In this document: positions 42,169-53,956 of the stretch, one piece after another
Layout: the number at the start of each line of letters is the position of its first letter
How positions within the stretch are numbered: position 1 is the stretch's first letter
DNA from: Nitzschia sp. pyKryTriq1
Taxonomy: Eukaryota; Bacillariophyta; Bacillariophyceae; Bacillariales; Bacillariaceae
Length of the DNA stretch: 64,000 nucleotides
Assembly: GCA_956465555.1 (NCBI GenBank)
Contig: OY101119.1
Coordinates: 3,024,629 to 3,088,628, forward strand
Reading direction: 5' to 3'
Made by a program: the position numbers and the translations under genes
Notes under the pieces: model-generated
The model's input: only the letters and a program-made list of their open reading frames with translations
Told to the model about the DNA's origin: nothing
Database searches by the model: none

Positions 42169-44141
42169 GAAAATCTAAATACGACTGTCTGTCTGTACAA
42201 GACGAATTACCACAATACTATACAACATACTCTACTACTAGAGAGCAGTGGGGCTATTTCCACCAGTAGAATACGTATAGACACGAGTGGGTCACGCTAT
42301 TAGCACTATACCAATGGCCATCATCAGTTCGTCTCTGTATGTTCGTACCGGTACGGTAAATGTCACACAGTTCCTTTCTCAATAAGCTTTACATACATGG
42401 AGCTCCATACCATTAATGTGCGATACTCGTAGAATAAGAGACGGCCGACTGTGTTTGTATGATGGTTCGAGCAGAGAAACTAGATATTACTACTACTACT
42501 ACTGTATAATACTATCTGATGAGAGCAGAGAAAAATTGTCAACGCGTTGCCAAAAAGCGACCCTCCGCCCGCCGAATGATGATGGCGCACTTATTCACCA
42601 TGATGTATTGTAAAAGTCCGTCTTTGGAAAGCGGCCCATACGGCCACGTCTCCACCTCTTGTACATCATATTATTAGTATAATTATTATTATTGTCGCTT
42701 GTTGTTCAAAACAGAAAAATACGTACTGAAGCTCCGATATGCAACTGCTGCCGCCGCCGCTTCGAGAGGAGTCGTCAGTCGTCAGTCCTTTGCGATAATA
42801 GTATTCCTCTTCCTTCGTGTGACAGTGTACACGTCGTAATACCCTCCTCGAGAATCCGAGCCCATCAACCAAGGGATGTCTCATACCGTGTACTAAGAAT
42901 GATGTGGACGGGACGGCCATACCATTCAAAACTTGAAGACATGATACTAGGAAACAAAACAAAACAAAACAAAAAAGAGAATGGAATCGTGAGCAAGATC
43001 GTATTCATTCGAGAGAGAAAAAGACAAATCCAATTCTCAATCACCACCACCACCACCAAGAACAACAACAACAACAACAACAATATTAAAATAATAAATA
43101 AAATATCTCTCAGAACATGTTGGAACAAAGGTTACTCTTTCACGAGGCGGATTACGCCCCACTCAGTCGAAAGATGGTATATAAATTTGCATAATGTCAT
43201 CCCTGAGATCTTTTTATAATAATATTATTCTCGCGTTCGTTCGTTCGTTGTTGGGGGCACGAAGGCACGAAAGAAAAAAATAATGCTCATCACTTACATG
43301 ATAATGCACGAATAATGCACGATACGATACATGATACGATGATGCGGGGCGTGGTGCAGTGCGTACAAGTAGAAGTGCGGTATTACTTTGTATCTCGAAC
43401 GGCCGAGCAGTGAAAAACTCGGAAGATTATGCATTTCGATTCATTAGATCCTCCTCCTCCTCCTCCTCATCATCATCATATATCCATGATCGTCGCTGCG
43501 AAAAAGCAAGTCACCACAGAGTCTCCTCTCTAGTAGTATTCAGTCCTTCCTACATATCAGCTACACTGTGGTTACTGTTGCGTGGGACTGTCATTCTGGT
43601 GGTGGTGGTGTGGGGGATATACATCACCGTTTGTCTTTTAGAGTGGTGACGCGATGAAGATATCCATGGTCGATGGTCTCTCGGGTTCTGAAAAATAACA
43701 TCAATGAATGAATGAATGATCGGCATTGGATCTCAGAGACGCAGGACAGACGCCTGCGGCCGTCATCGTGCTGACGGGTGACTGATAACCTGTTCCGTGT
43801 CCGAGTTCTCGGAACTCGCGGACCTCGCAATGCGATCGAGGCGCTGTCAAAAATTTGGCGCGAATGGAAGCCAGACCTTGGCCATCATCAGACAAGCGAG
43901 CGTATTAGACACGTACCTGGTACCGGTAAGTACCGCGGTATCTTCCTTTTGTCATTCTCATTCTTGCTGTTCGAAACTGTTCCTTGTTCCTTGCTTGGAT
44001 GCATGATAGAGTTGTTGTGCATCATGAAGGAGGGAGGGGATCCTACCATCAACATCACTACATGCCGCAAGCATCTTTACCACATATACTTTACTGACCG
44101 AGTCAAGAAGAAGAATCATCTCAAGAAGAACGATCGCACCC
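42169..44141. other. gene-poor intergenic region
   Basis: About 2 kb with simple sequence (ACC/AAC runs at 43,044-43,083, CTC runs at 43,450-43,475, TGG runs at 43,598-43,612). No ORF with protein-like character is seen on either strand. Confidence 0.5.
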
Positions 44142-44588
44142 ATGCCAGTCCTTCGAAAATTTATCGAAGCCAATTTGTTGCCTCGTAGTGCCTTGTTGGG
44201 CGCTGTAACCGCGGTAGGACTATGGGCCGCGGGGTGTGGGGAAGCGAGCGTTATGATGTCCATGATGCTGCCCGGCGTATATCTTGGATTCGCCTTTATC
44301 AGTGGAAGTTGGACGGAGGTTTTTGAAGAACTCATAACCACCGTGCTGTTGGTGGCGATCTATGTCTACTGCGTCCGACACGTTCAAGAATCCATTTATC
44401 TGGCACCAGCGTCGGTCGCCATTCATGGAATGGTCGACTGTATCCATCATTTACAAATGTATCCGTCCGAAAAGCACGTCCATGCATGTTGGCCAAAATA
44501 TCCATTGGCTTGTGCTAGTTTTGATTTCTCTTGCAGTTTACTACTGGCAACCTTTCTCTATTTCTTCGGGGCTGCTGGAGTCGTGTAG
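44142..44588 (+). CDS. small polytopic membrane protein of unknown function
   Basis: 148 residues, single exon, ATG at 44142 (ACCCATGCC). Four hydrophobic stretches are visible: SALLGAVTAVGLWAAG, MLPGVYLGFAFISG, ITTVLLVAIYVYCV and the C-terminal LLLATFLYFFGAAG. Between them is IHGMVDCIHHLQMYP and later CWPKYPLACASFDF. A His-x(2)-D-x(2)-HH signature with a following W-x-P-x-x-C-x-x-D is shared, from memory, with small bacterial and fungal membrane proteins (perhaps DUF6010). Paired His and Asp residues could bind a metal. That is speculation. Confidence 0.65.
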   Translation: MPVLRKFIEANLLPRSALLGAVTAVGLWAAGCGEASVMMSMMLPGVYLGFAFISGSWTEVFEELITTVLLVAIYVYCVRHVQESIYLAPASVAIHGMVDCIHHLQMYPSEKHVHACWPKYPLACASFDFSCSLLLATFLYFFGAAGVV

Positions 44589-44869
44589 TACTAGGAGTTG
44601 GCGGCACTGGACAAGAAATAGGATGTGGGCGTTCGCCCATGGATGGCAGCGAAGAAACGACGAATACGTGATGTAGTAAGTATCGTCGTCGAGAATACAG
44701 CCTCGTTGAGAAACAAAACTTGATACTACTGTAGTACGAGTAGAGTATTTTCAGGAGTACTACTCATAGTAGTCAGGAGTAAAGAAATACCGGTACGTGG
44801 AATAACAAGAATGTTCATTTGATTGTATTTTGATTTTATTTGAAGTTTGCACAATAGATGCAACTCTCA

Positions 44870-47800
44870 CTAATTTTGCAATATAAAAATTTGGGCGCCG
44901 CGACCATTCACCACGGGCACGTTGGACGATGTTTCACTTGAGCCAGTACTACTACTAGTAGGAGCTATGCCGCTGTCACTGGTCATGCTGGCTGTGTCAC
45001 TGCAGGAGCTGTTTCTATACGCGTCTTCGTGAACCACGCCAGCCGCTAGGAGCCTTGGAGCGCTGCTCTCGAGGATCTTGATAAATTCGCCTTGTTTCAG
45101 AGGCTTTTGAGCCACAATTATTCCAGCATCGCGAGGCACATCGAGGGTATTGCCGGATAGTAGCATCAGAAGGGGGGTTGGGAATGGAGGATCGAGTTCC
45201 TGGGCCAATTTCAAGATCGCTTCGAGCCCAGTCATTTCGCCATCTCCTTCCTCCAATGTAAATCTCTCATCGGAAAAGTACGTGGACAGAATATCCCGCA
45301 TGTCCTTTCTCGAATGGACCATCGCGTTCAAGAAGACACTCGGGCGTCCAGGTGGCTGATGGCAACCCTCGTCATTCGTCGCTTTCTCTATTCGTTGTAG
45401 TGTGGAGGCATCGTGATGGAAGAGGTGATCACAAATGATCATGTCGTAGGGGTTTTCTCTGACGGCGCGAATCATGTCTTCCGCTGAGCAGGCCGTACTG
45501 ATCGAAACGGGACAATCGGTGAAGACGTGAGATAACGTATTCACGATACCCTTGCGAAGCATCAAGACATCGTCAGCGACCAGAATTCGGAAGCTACCAG
45601 CACCGGGCATTGCCCACCCAGGTGGTCGGGGGAGGAAAGTGTAAGCTTTTGACGATTCGTATGCAACATTAAAGTCAACGAGAGGACCGCCACCAAAATC
45701 TGGCTTTTCCTCAAGTGCCCTCACTGCACTTTCTCCGTCTTCGTAAACCGGCAGAGTGATGTAGAGGACCGTCCCTTTGCCTGATATGCCCCCCATCGAC
45801 TTATTGTTACCCGCGCCGTTCTCTTTCATGTGCGCTTTATATATCTGGCGCTTATCCAAGGCAACAAACATTTCAGGGCTAAGGATTTTGCGACACTTGT
45901 CGAGACTCGTGAGTCGGAGCCTTGAACCAAGGGCTTTCGCCAGCAAATGAATCAAGTGAAGTCCAAAGCCAGAGTTGCGAACGCCATGGGCGTCGACGCT
46001 GTCGGGGTCACATGGGGAAACCGCCGACTCGGCATCCTTGAACCTGCGCTTCGAGAGACCACTTCCTGTGTCTGCAACCCCTATAGCCACAAACCGTTTG
46101 TTGGTGTTCGGAATTTTGAGCTCGACTTTGCCAGCGTCATGAAGATGGAGATACGAACATTGCATGCTCGAGACTTCATCGCATTCTTCCTCGTCGAGCA
46201 GAATATCTTCCAAGGGACAGACAAACGGCTGAACCCCTCCAAAGGTTGAGAACTTGATTGCGTTCGATATCAGATTTGTGACAATTCGAACCACAATATC
46301 CGAATCAGCGAAAGCAATGTTTGGCCGAGGAGAGGGATTGAACATAATTTTGACCTTCCCGGCCTTCGACAGTTGCATTTTAATTGCTCGTGCAACAAGA
46401 TCCTGGAGGTCAAAGGGTTCAATGTTGAGCTGGAATGTACCAGAAGTGATCTTGCTTATGTCAAGGACTGAGGAAAAGTATGTGAGGCGCCCGGCTTTTG
46501 GCAGAAACAGACTTGAGCCACCACTCATTCTTACCGTTGTTGAGCATCTTCAAGGCATAGTCAACAATTTCCTTTATCTGGTCAAGCATGTCGTCCACGG
46601 ATGCAATCAGCTGATCTGCTGTTACGGCAGAATCTTTCTTCATCGAGCAGGCAATCTCAGACATGGCCACTACGGACGACAATGCGTTTCGAACTTCATG
46701 GAAGACTTGAGCCGAGATCATGGTCTGGGCCTTTGAAAAGCTCTCAGTCTCGGCAACTTCAACGCGTTTGTCCTCGGCTCTGAGAGCCTCTTGCATGATA
46801 CCAGCGTCCCTCGTGACGGTCTCACGCAATTCTTCTGTCGTCGCTTCTTGGCGCCGCAACAGTGCGGCCATGCGCTCATCGATCCTTTCTCGAAGGTTTT
46901 GGCGCTCAACCAAGCAGCATTCAATGAGACCTTCGATAATCATTTGGTGTTTTCGCTTGAGGGCGCGAACAGTGTTGCGGTTCTCGACTCGCTCTCGACG
47001 GTCTTCTTCCTTGTGTTGTTTGATAAGGCTATTCTCACGCTCGCGAAGATCCTTCATGAGCTGCTTCACGTGCATATTGCCGGCGCTCGAGAGATTGCTA
47101 TCCCGACTTTCCATTGAGGCACCACTCTCGTCAACTGAAGCATCGCTGACTGATCCTCCACCGCCGCTTAAGTCGTGGTTGTTGGAGCGTGCGTACCAAC
47201 ATCCACCCCCTTCTTCTCTAGAAGGTTCTTGTTCTTGTTCGTTTGATTCAGCGGGGGAGTCGTCGCAGATATCCTCTTCTTCGAGAGTGAAGTCAGAAGA
47301 ATAATCACTATCCGATGAGGTGAGCCCACAATGGTTCTTGACGACTGGCCAGAGAACAGTGTCGTAGAGCTCCCCGATCGACACAGGATGCTTGCCTTGG
47401 CTAACATTGCTTTTACGTCGTTCCATAGCTTCAACTTCTTCTTCTCTTTTTTGAAGGGCCTCATCGTTTTCTTGCTTGTCCTCGCAGTACAGGGCGACCA
47501 ACTTGGCGATTTCAACGGTTGCATCAGCTCGCAAATTGGTCAGCTCTTGAGATCGACGAGTGTCCGATTCTTGACGATCCCTCAGGTTCTTGACGTGCAG
47601 TTCGAACACTTCTTTTGCAGCTGTCTCCTTCCCAGCCTGGACTTTGTCAAGCAAATCGAGCATGGACTCCATGTAGATTGCCTCTTCCAAGTTCTGAGCG
47701 ATGTGTAACTCATTGAGGTCTTGGACCTTCTTCCTGTACACTCTGTCAGCAATCTGCACCTCGAGCGCCTTAACTCGGGCGTCCGATTGCTTGAGGCGAT

Positions 47801-48443
47801 GAATGACTTCCAAACGTCTCATTGCTCGTTGGAACTCTCGCAATAGTGCATCTTTCTTGATATGGTGAAGTTCTTCAAAGAAATCTCTGACTCTTGCGAA
47901 CTGAAGCCGGCAATCGGCGCTTGCCATTTGTGATGCTTTGGAGACCACCATTCTGCGGCTAAAATAAGCTCGCTCGGCGTCCGAGATCTTTCTCTGAAGC
48001 TCCACCTTGACCTGAATGTGCTTCGTGCTATCCCGAAATCCCTTGAGTTTTGCGATTTCTGCGGCAAGTCGGAGCTCTTCCCCTGCCTCCTGGTGTCTAG
48101 CCTTTTCTCTTCTCATTTTGCTAGAACGTTGCTCCTTGAAAATAAAGGTCTCTGTGATTTCAAAATTTCGTTCCTCTTGTTCTTTAGTATATAGTCTGTC
48201 ATGGTGGTCGAAGCAGTCTTCCACGAGAGAAACGGCGGCCAGGGATTCTAAATCGCCCTTGTTGTGTCCATCCTTCTCGGCCAAAACCCGCTGAATGTTC
48301 TCGACTAGTTTGTCAATGTTCTCGTGTTCGGCAGATCCGTGAAACTCGCCCTCCCCATAGTCTGATGATGATAGCAATGCGGAGATTTGAGACACAGCTC
48401 CTCCCACACGGAAATCGCGGCTGTTTTTCCTTACATGTACCAT
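44870..48443 (-). CDS. soluble hybrid histidine kinase with long coiled coil (two exons)
   Basis: Exons are 48443..46535 and 46467..44870, with a 67 bp GTAAGA...CAG intron; phase 1, 1168 residues. The first ~560 residues are charged, heptad-rich and without membrane segments, so they should form coiled coils. The dimerisation/phosphoacceptor segment has VFHEVRNALS (His ~582), followed by the ATPase domain: N-box IVTNLISNAIKFS, G1 GVADTGSGLS and G2 GFGLHLIHLLAKALG. A receiver domain starts at FRILVADDVLMLRKG, with phosphoacceptor Asp ~983 in IICDHLFHH. No PAS, GAF or periplasmic sensor domain is recognisable, so input may come through the coiled coil. Phospho-relay from His to Asp is expected from the family; downstream partners are unknown. 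Confidence 0.88.
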
Positions 48444-48760
48444 GGTGGATGGAACGATCGATTGGAAATGGGATTTGTAGATGGAATGCGTGAAAAAACT
48501 GTTGCTTTATTGTAAGCTCACCGGCAATATTTTTTGTACTGTACGCCATGTACGAATTGCAGCAAAATTGATGATGGGACATCATCTTTCCGTGAGGTTC
48601 GCCGAAAAGCTGCCGATTGTGATCCTCGACACGCGGGTTCTGAAGCGAACCCTACAAGTCTTCGTCGAAATTAGCTGTCATAAAAACTGGTTGAAGCAGA
48701 GTGTTTAAGTACAAAAAAATGTTGGAGGGATAGCGCGCGATGGAGACCGGAACCCCGATT

Positions 48761-48768
48761 TGACGTCA
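48761..48768. promoter_or_regulatory. CRE-type palindrome TGACGTCA
   Basis: Lies 318 bp upstream of the histidine-kinase ATG. This octamer is the classical bZIP/CRE site, and TGACGT elements are known in CO2-responsive diatom promoters. Function here is untested. Confidence 0.35.
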
Positions 48769-49418
48769 GCATTCCGTTATTTAATGATTACGTTCGATCT
48801 GGAGCACACGGCGAACTGACCCTTCTTAATGGTGAATTGCGATTATTTGTGCTAATATTGCCTTTAGCAATTATAAATGCAATAAAAATAATAGCGATTC
48901 TATCATCTGCAATCATCGATGATCATTATCATCAATCTGCTAACGTTGCTATTATTCATTATTGCCTTGGCAAGAATCCGGGAAACTTTAGATGGCCTAA
49001 TTGACGATTTGAAACAGCGAACCATACCTCACGGTTGTGTTCTCTGGTTCTATCGCTCGGTCACAGTTATACCGGTACAGTACATACAAGTATGGGGACA
49101 AGGAGTTGCAGTACCCTGTCCGAAAGGACCGTTCTGTCCATCGTCCGATACACATGTTCGGACGAGTGAGGTGACGTAAGCATTTGGCGATACGTACCTC
49201 ATTGGCAATGGGTACCTACTACCTACCTTCACTTGTAACGTCTCTTTATCTTAGTTTCACAATTATCTTTTACGACTGCTTTCTATCGAGGTAGCTCACT
49301 GTTATAACAGATTCCTTGGTGGATTCTTATTCATTTGATTGATTAGTATTACCTTTGTTGTTTGATTCTATTTGCTGCAAAATGAGCGGCTCGAAAACTA
49401 TTGTTTCTCGCTCCCATT

Positions 49419-49544
49419 CCTTATGACGTGAAACACGATGGGGAACCTTACGACGTACACAAGATTGAGATTGATTTGCCAGGTGGATCGTACGGTAAAA
49501 GGACGCTCAAGGTGCCCTATGCACGAGGTAGTCGACAAGAATGA
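49419..49544 (+). pseudogene. short gag-like retrotransposon relic
   Basis: A 41-codon frame without a start reads PYDVKHDGEPYDVHKIEIDL and continues PGGSYGKRTLKVPYARGS to a TGA. From memory, a similar stretch opens the gag-like region of stramenopile LTR retroelements. No flanking polyprotein or LTR is visible. Confidence 0.35.
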
Positions 49545-50128
49545 TTGAAAGTGAAAATTATGAGCTAGAAATGAATTGTTATTTTGGAACTACCCATAGC
49601 TCTTCTTCGTTCGATTCGACGTCCACAATCGTGTGAGTCCGATGGGCGCGAACGACGCACGACGAACGCAAAGATATTATGGAGTGACAGATGGACAGAC
49701 AAACGGACAGTTCGAGATGCGCGCGGGCAGTGCCAACTGCCAACGAACATTCTCGACTCCGATACCGGAAGGTCGACAATGAAGAATAAAAAAATGATGT
49801 AATCATACTGCTGTCTGTAGTAGACTACCACTACAGTATTGTATTTTAAAGGGCATCTCTTTTTGAATTTTGCACCCTCCCCACATTCCCATGTTTCCAT
49901 TTTATTTTACTTTACCGGTATACCGGTAGACTATTATTGATACTGTAGACTGATACAAGTACCGCACTCACCACAACGGAAGGGAAGAGTGTTGCGGTTG
50001 TACCTGTATGTAAGAGACTGTAAGACTTGGAGCGGCATCATCCTGGCCGTCTAATACTACTACTCGTGGTCTACAGCACGAGTAGTCTACTCCTCTACTG
50101 AATACACAAAAAAGAGGAGAACTAAACG

Positions 50129-52603
50129 ATGCGGATAAAACAACAGCAGCAGCAGCAGCACTCGTATTATTCCACGACTGCTACTGCTACTGCTACTGCT
50201 GCTTCACAGCGAAACAACAGCAACCACAACAGCAGCAGCAGCATCTTCCTTCTCCGAGCAGGAGGAGGAGGAGGAGGAGGACATGGCTGTTTTCTTCGCC
50301 GGACGACTACTGCTGGAGCGCTCCTATTGTTGTTGGGTTGTTATGATTTTTTTCTAGGGACCCAAGAAAATCAATTTCTCCTGAACCTGTATGGCAGCGG
50401 CGGCGGCGGCGGCAACGGCAGTACTAATAAAGTTATCAGCAGCAGCATCGAAGAGAAACAAACGCGCGCCTTTTCGATGACAGCAGTGCCGGGTCCTCCT
50501 GCTTATAGCAGCAATAACAGAACTGATGGTGCTGCTGCTGCTGCTGTTGTTGTGCTGAGTGATGATGATGATGACTCGAAGAATGCTGCATCCTTGCTGT
50601 CCATCACCTCGCATCCAAACGAAAATACCAGTCAGATAAAACTCTTGGCGCCCACGAGTATTCCAACAACAGCAACAACAACAACAACGAACAATGACAC
50701 CAGCAACAGTACTACTACTACTACTACTACTACCACCATTACTCATAGCAAGAACAACAGCTCAGCAACCACAACAAGAATACGATGGAATTCAAAGGAA
50801 CTTCAAGATTGGGTCGCCAAGACTAATCTTGTAAAGAATTGGACCCAGAACACGACCATGACCCACCATGTTAATGTTAGAAGCATCATGAGGGAAGTTA
50901 TGGATTTTGCGCCCAAACCAAAGGGGAAGGATGTGGAACTATACAACAGGGACGCCTGGCATCGACTGCGAGCGTTGTTGCTGCTGCCTGGGTTGGAACC
51001 ACAACAACAACAACAACATCAAGGACAACGACGAGCCATGATGAACCAGTCCTCTACCATCAACAACAACAACAACAACAACAACACGGTATTGTTGTGT
51101 TCCATCGGGGGCTCGTCCACAGCTGGTGGTGGGGCTATATACCCAGGAGATCGTTTTGATAGGGTATTCGCAGCCATGATACAAAGTACTGCAGATGCCA
51201 ACAACGAAGAAGAACTCCTCGTCCCCGACGGTGGTGAAACCCAGATGATGATTCCAACACCGCATGGTACAGGTAGTACACACAACAGTAGAAGTACTAC
51301 TGCTACTGCTACTGCTACTACTACTTTGGATCTTTCCATCGTCAACAGGGGCCATGGTTCAAGAGGATCTGCCCATTCGGGTTTTTTCATACACTCGCTC
51401 ATCCCGGCGGATACTGATATTATTCTTTGGGAATTTGCGATCAATGATGAGCACACTCGAGTCTGCAAGGATATCAACAGTGCGCTCGTTATTTGGCTCG
51501 AGCAAGTGGCCAGGCATTCGTCACCGCCACCGTTGGTGATATTGGCATACTTGTGGGATGTAAGTTTTTATCACAACAATGAATCGATCTCAGGCAGAGT
51601 CTTTCGCTGTCATGAGCGAATTGCGGCCAAGTACGACTTTGTGGTGGGAAGCGTCAATATGGCATCCTATCTAAACAACCTTCAGTGGGGTTATCGGTCG
51701 GTGAAGAAAAGTTTCGTGGCGGACATGCACCATCCCAACGAGATGGGGCATTTGTTATTATCGTATTTGCTCTGGGATCTTGTGACGGACGATAAAAGAC
51801 TTCCGATCACTTCTTCTACCAGCAGCAGCAACAAAAGCAAAAGCAAAAGCAGCACAACTACTAAGTGGGCTTGGTGTTCTAAAGATCCTTCCCCGACAAA
51901 CGAAGAACTCGTCCGATTAGCCTCAAAAAAGAAGCTACCGTTTGCATCGTGGATTGCTGATACTCCCCGGAACGACGATTATGACAATAGTGGTATGCTT
52001 TCGCCTCCCCGGATTGTTGCAAGACCCAGCAACAAGAATATCAATGCGACCACCAACTCATCCGAAATTTTGACAAAACTGCACGGCAGCGCCGCCAACT
52101 ACCGAGTGGACAGGCACTTATCGATCGTCTTGCCGTGCTGTGGGACAGGAGAACACCTCGCTTTCGATCTATCTGCTACTACTACTACTACTACTACTAG
52201 TACGTGGTCGGATCAGAATAGCGGCATGCCGAACAATAATAATACCAACAACATGACGGGAAAACGTCTATCGGCATTTCAAATGCTATTCCCAAAAGCT
52301 CAGAGCCAACCAGATCAGCTGCGACAGAATCTTGTGATTGAAATATTGGATTCGAATGGAGGTGAAATCATGATTGACTCTTTAACCTCCTCCTCTTCCT
52401 CCGCCGAGGAGTCGTTTCTCGTTTTTGCTACAAATACTACCGGTACAGGCACTGCATGCTGGCAGGGACTTGAAAAAGGTCCCTGGTTTTTCTTCCCGAA
52501 CAAAACCTGGGTCTCCCGCATCAGCTTTTGCAGCCGATGCACCACCACTGCTGACAACTCCTCCTCGCTATTGTTGTCCCTGGAGTATCTGGCTCTATTT
52601 TGA
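50129..52603 (+). CDS. SGNH/GDSL-hydrolase-like type II membrane protein (paralogue 2)
   Basis: 824 residues, single exon, ATG at 50129. Same plan as the 20 kb gene: a poly-Gln/Ser/Gly head, one hydrophobic helix (TTAGALLLLLGCYDFFLG) at ~60-80, a low-complexity Thr/Asn/Ser stalk, then the hydrolase-like domain. Blocks: CSIGGSSTAGGG (Ser), IILWEFAINDEH (Asn/Asp) and FVADMHHPNEMGH (Asp-x-x-His). The stretch VELYNRDAWHRLRALLLLPG before block I and SLEYLALF at the very end are shared with both paralogues. Homopolymer runs come from CAG, ACA/CAA, ACT and GGC repeats and differ between copies. Probably a luminal or cell-surface esterase; the substrate is unknown. Confidence 0.8.
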   Translation: MRIKQQQQQQHSYYSTTATATATAASQRNNSNHNSSSSIFLLRAGGGGGGGHGCFLRRTTTAGALLLLLGCYDFFLGTQENQFLLNLYGSGGGGGNGSTNKVISSSIEEKQTRAFSMTAVPGPPAYSSNNRTDGAAAAAVVVLSDDDDDSKNAASLLSITSHPNENTSQIKLLAPTSIPTTATTTTTNNDTSNSTTTTTTTTTITHSKNNSSATTTRIRWNSKELQDWVAKTNLVKNWTQNTTMTHHVNVRSIMREVMDFAPKPKGKDVELYNRDAWHRLRALLLLPGLEPQQQQQHQGQRRAMMNQSSTINNNNNNNNTVLLCSIGGSSTAGGGAIYPGDRFDRVFAAMIQSTADANNEEELLVPDGGETQMMIPTPHGTGSTHNSRSTTATATATTTLDLSIVNRGHGSRGSAHSGFFIHSLIPADTDIILWEFAINDEHTRVCKDINSALVIWLEQVARHSSPPPLVILAYLWDVSFYHNNESISGRVFRCHERIAAKYDFVVGSVNMASYLNNLQWGYRSVKKSFVADMHHPNEMGHLLLSYLLWDLVTDDKRLPITSSTSSSNKSKSKSSTTTKWAWCSKDPSPTNEELVRLASKKKLPFASWIADTPRNDDYDNSGMLSPPRIVARPSNKNINATTNSSEILTKLHGSAANYRVDRHLSIVLPCCGTGEHLAFDLSATTTTTTTSTWSDQNSGMPNNNNTNNMTGKRLSAFQMLFPKAQSQPDQLRQNLVIEILDSNGGEIMIDSLTSSSSSAEESFLVFATNTTGTGTACWQGLEKGPWFFFPNKTWVSRISFCSRCTTTADNSSSLLLSLEYLALF

Positions 52604-52797
52604 AAAAAACGCCATATACCACTCCTCCAGCTTATTATAACTACGATACGAGGAGAGTGTTTCCTTGAGCGACTACTAGTAGAGTAGACCCATTTTTTGG
52701 TACCAACGTTTTCATTATTCGTATCAACTCTTCTTGATTAGTAGGAGTAGATCCGTAGCTACTACTACTAGATTTCTCTCTAGTAGAGTAGAGAGCG

Positions 52798-53830
52798 TGG
52801 GTAGCTACTCTACTAGTAGAGTACTAGTAGGTACCTCTATTCTTACTACTAGTTGTAGTAGGAGCTGGTGTGTCGCACATACAGGTACTACTACTGGGCT
52901 AGCAGTACTACTTCTACTAGAGTAGAAAAAACGTGTGCTCTCTCTACCTACTACTAGTAGTAGAAAGAGCGTGTAGTAGAGAACATAACACATAAAGAAC
53001 AGAGGAGGTACTTGTGCTGGAACAGCATCGTGATGGTGTCTGATGATGAGCTCGCTCCTCGTCGTAGAGCATGGGTAGCTACTACTCTACTAGTAGTAGT
53101 AGTAGTAGTAGGTACTACCTCTATTCGTGTGCCGCACATACAGGTAATGCTTGGTCTAGCAGTACTACTTCTCTAGTAGAGAGAGTAGAACTCTCTAGCT
53201 AGAGTAGAAAGAGAGTATAGTAGAGAACATAGCATAAATAGAGAACAGAGGAGGTACTTGTGCTGGAACAGCATCGTGATGGTGTCTGATGATGAGCTCG
53301 CTCCTCGTCGTAGAGCATGGGTAGCTACTACTCTACTACTAGTAGTAGTAGGTACTACCTCTATTCTTACTATAGGAGCTGGTGTGCCGCACATACAGGT
53401 ACTGCTTGGTCTACTAGCAGTACTACTTCTCTAGTAGTAGTAGAGAGAGTAGAACTCTCTAGCTAGAGTAGAAAGAGCGTGTAGTAGAGAACATAGCATA
53501 AATAGAGAACAGAGGAGGTACTTGTGCTGGAACAGCATCGTGATGGTGTCTGATGATGAGCTCGCTCCTCGTCGTAGAGCATGGGTAGCTACTACTCTAC
53601 TACTACTAGTAGTAGGTACTACCTCTATTCTTACTATAGGAGCTGGTGTGCCGCACATACAGGTACTGCTTGGTCTACTAGCAGTACTACTTCTCTAGAG
53701 AGAGTAGAACTCTCTCGCTAGAGTAGAAAGAGAGTAGAAAGAGAGTATAGTAGAGAACATAATACATAGAGAACAGAGGAGTTACTTGTACTGGAACAGC
53801 ATCGTGATGGTGTCTGATGATGAGCTCGCT
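52798..53830. repeat. tandem repeat of ~260 bp, about four copies
   Basis: Units begin near 52,798, 53,073, 53,319 and 53,583 with GGGTAGCTACT and share CGCACATACAGGTA and GGAACAGCATCGTGATGGTG. Lengths vary (~245-275 bp) through internal CTAGTAG-type runs. The last unit ends directly in the 5' flank of the next SGNH-like gene. Confidence 0.85.
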
Positions 53831-53956
53831 CCTCCTTGTCGTCCTCGGAAGAAGGAATCCCTCATCATCAGTCGTTCCGCAAGAGCCAGTCAGTTCAAAA
53901 TTCAAAAATTGACGACTCGACTGAGGGGTAATTGCCGGTAGATAAGAGAACAGTCG

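Larger units (their letters stand above)
48444..50128. other. intergenic, one retroelement relic
   Basis: 5' flanks of two divergent genes. Apart from the small gag-like relic at 49,419 and a TGACGTCA site at 48,761, nothing coding is supported. Confidence 0.5.

Noticed and set aside
42692-43219. 175-codon plus-strand frame in the 42-44 kb gap
   Set aside because: It is made of Thr/Asn runs from AAC/ACC repeats and simple sequence, without a recognisable domain or transcript-like features.
40475-44588. Idea that the small membrane protein at 44,142 is a last exon of the CDP-DAG synthase
   Set aside because: The synthase signature is complete with its own stop at 42168. The 44,142 frame has its own ATG in good context and different motifs, and ~2 kb of repeat-rich DNA separates them.
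52954-53658. Repeated 60-75 codon minus-strand frames (MCGT...RRGASSSSDTITML) in the 260 bp array
   Set aside because: They are the same short frame copied by tandem repetition, interrupted by simple sequence, with no start context or domain.
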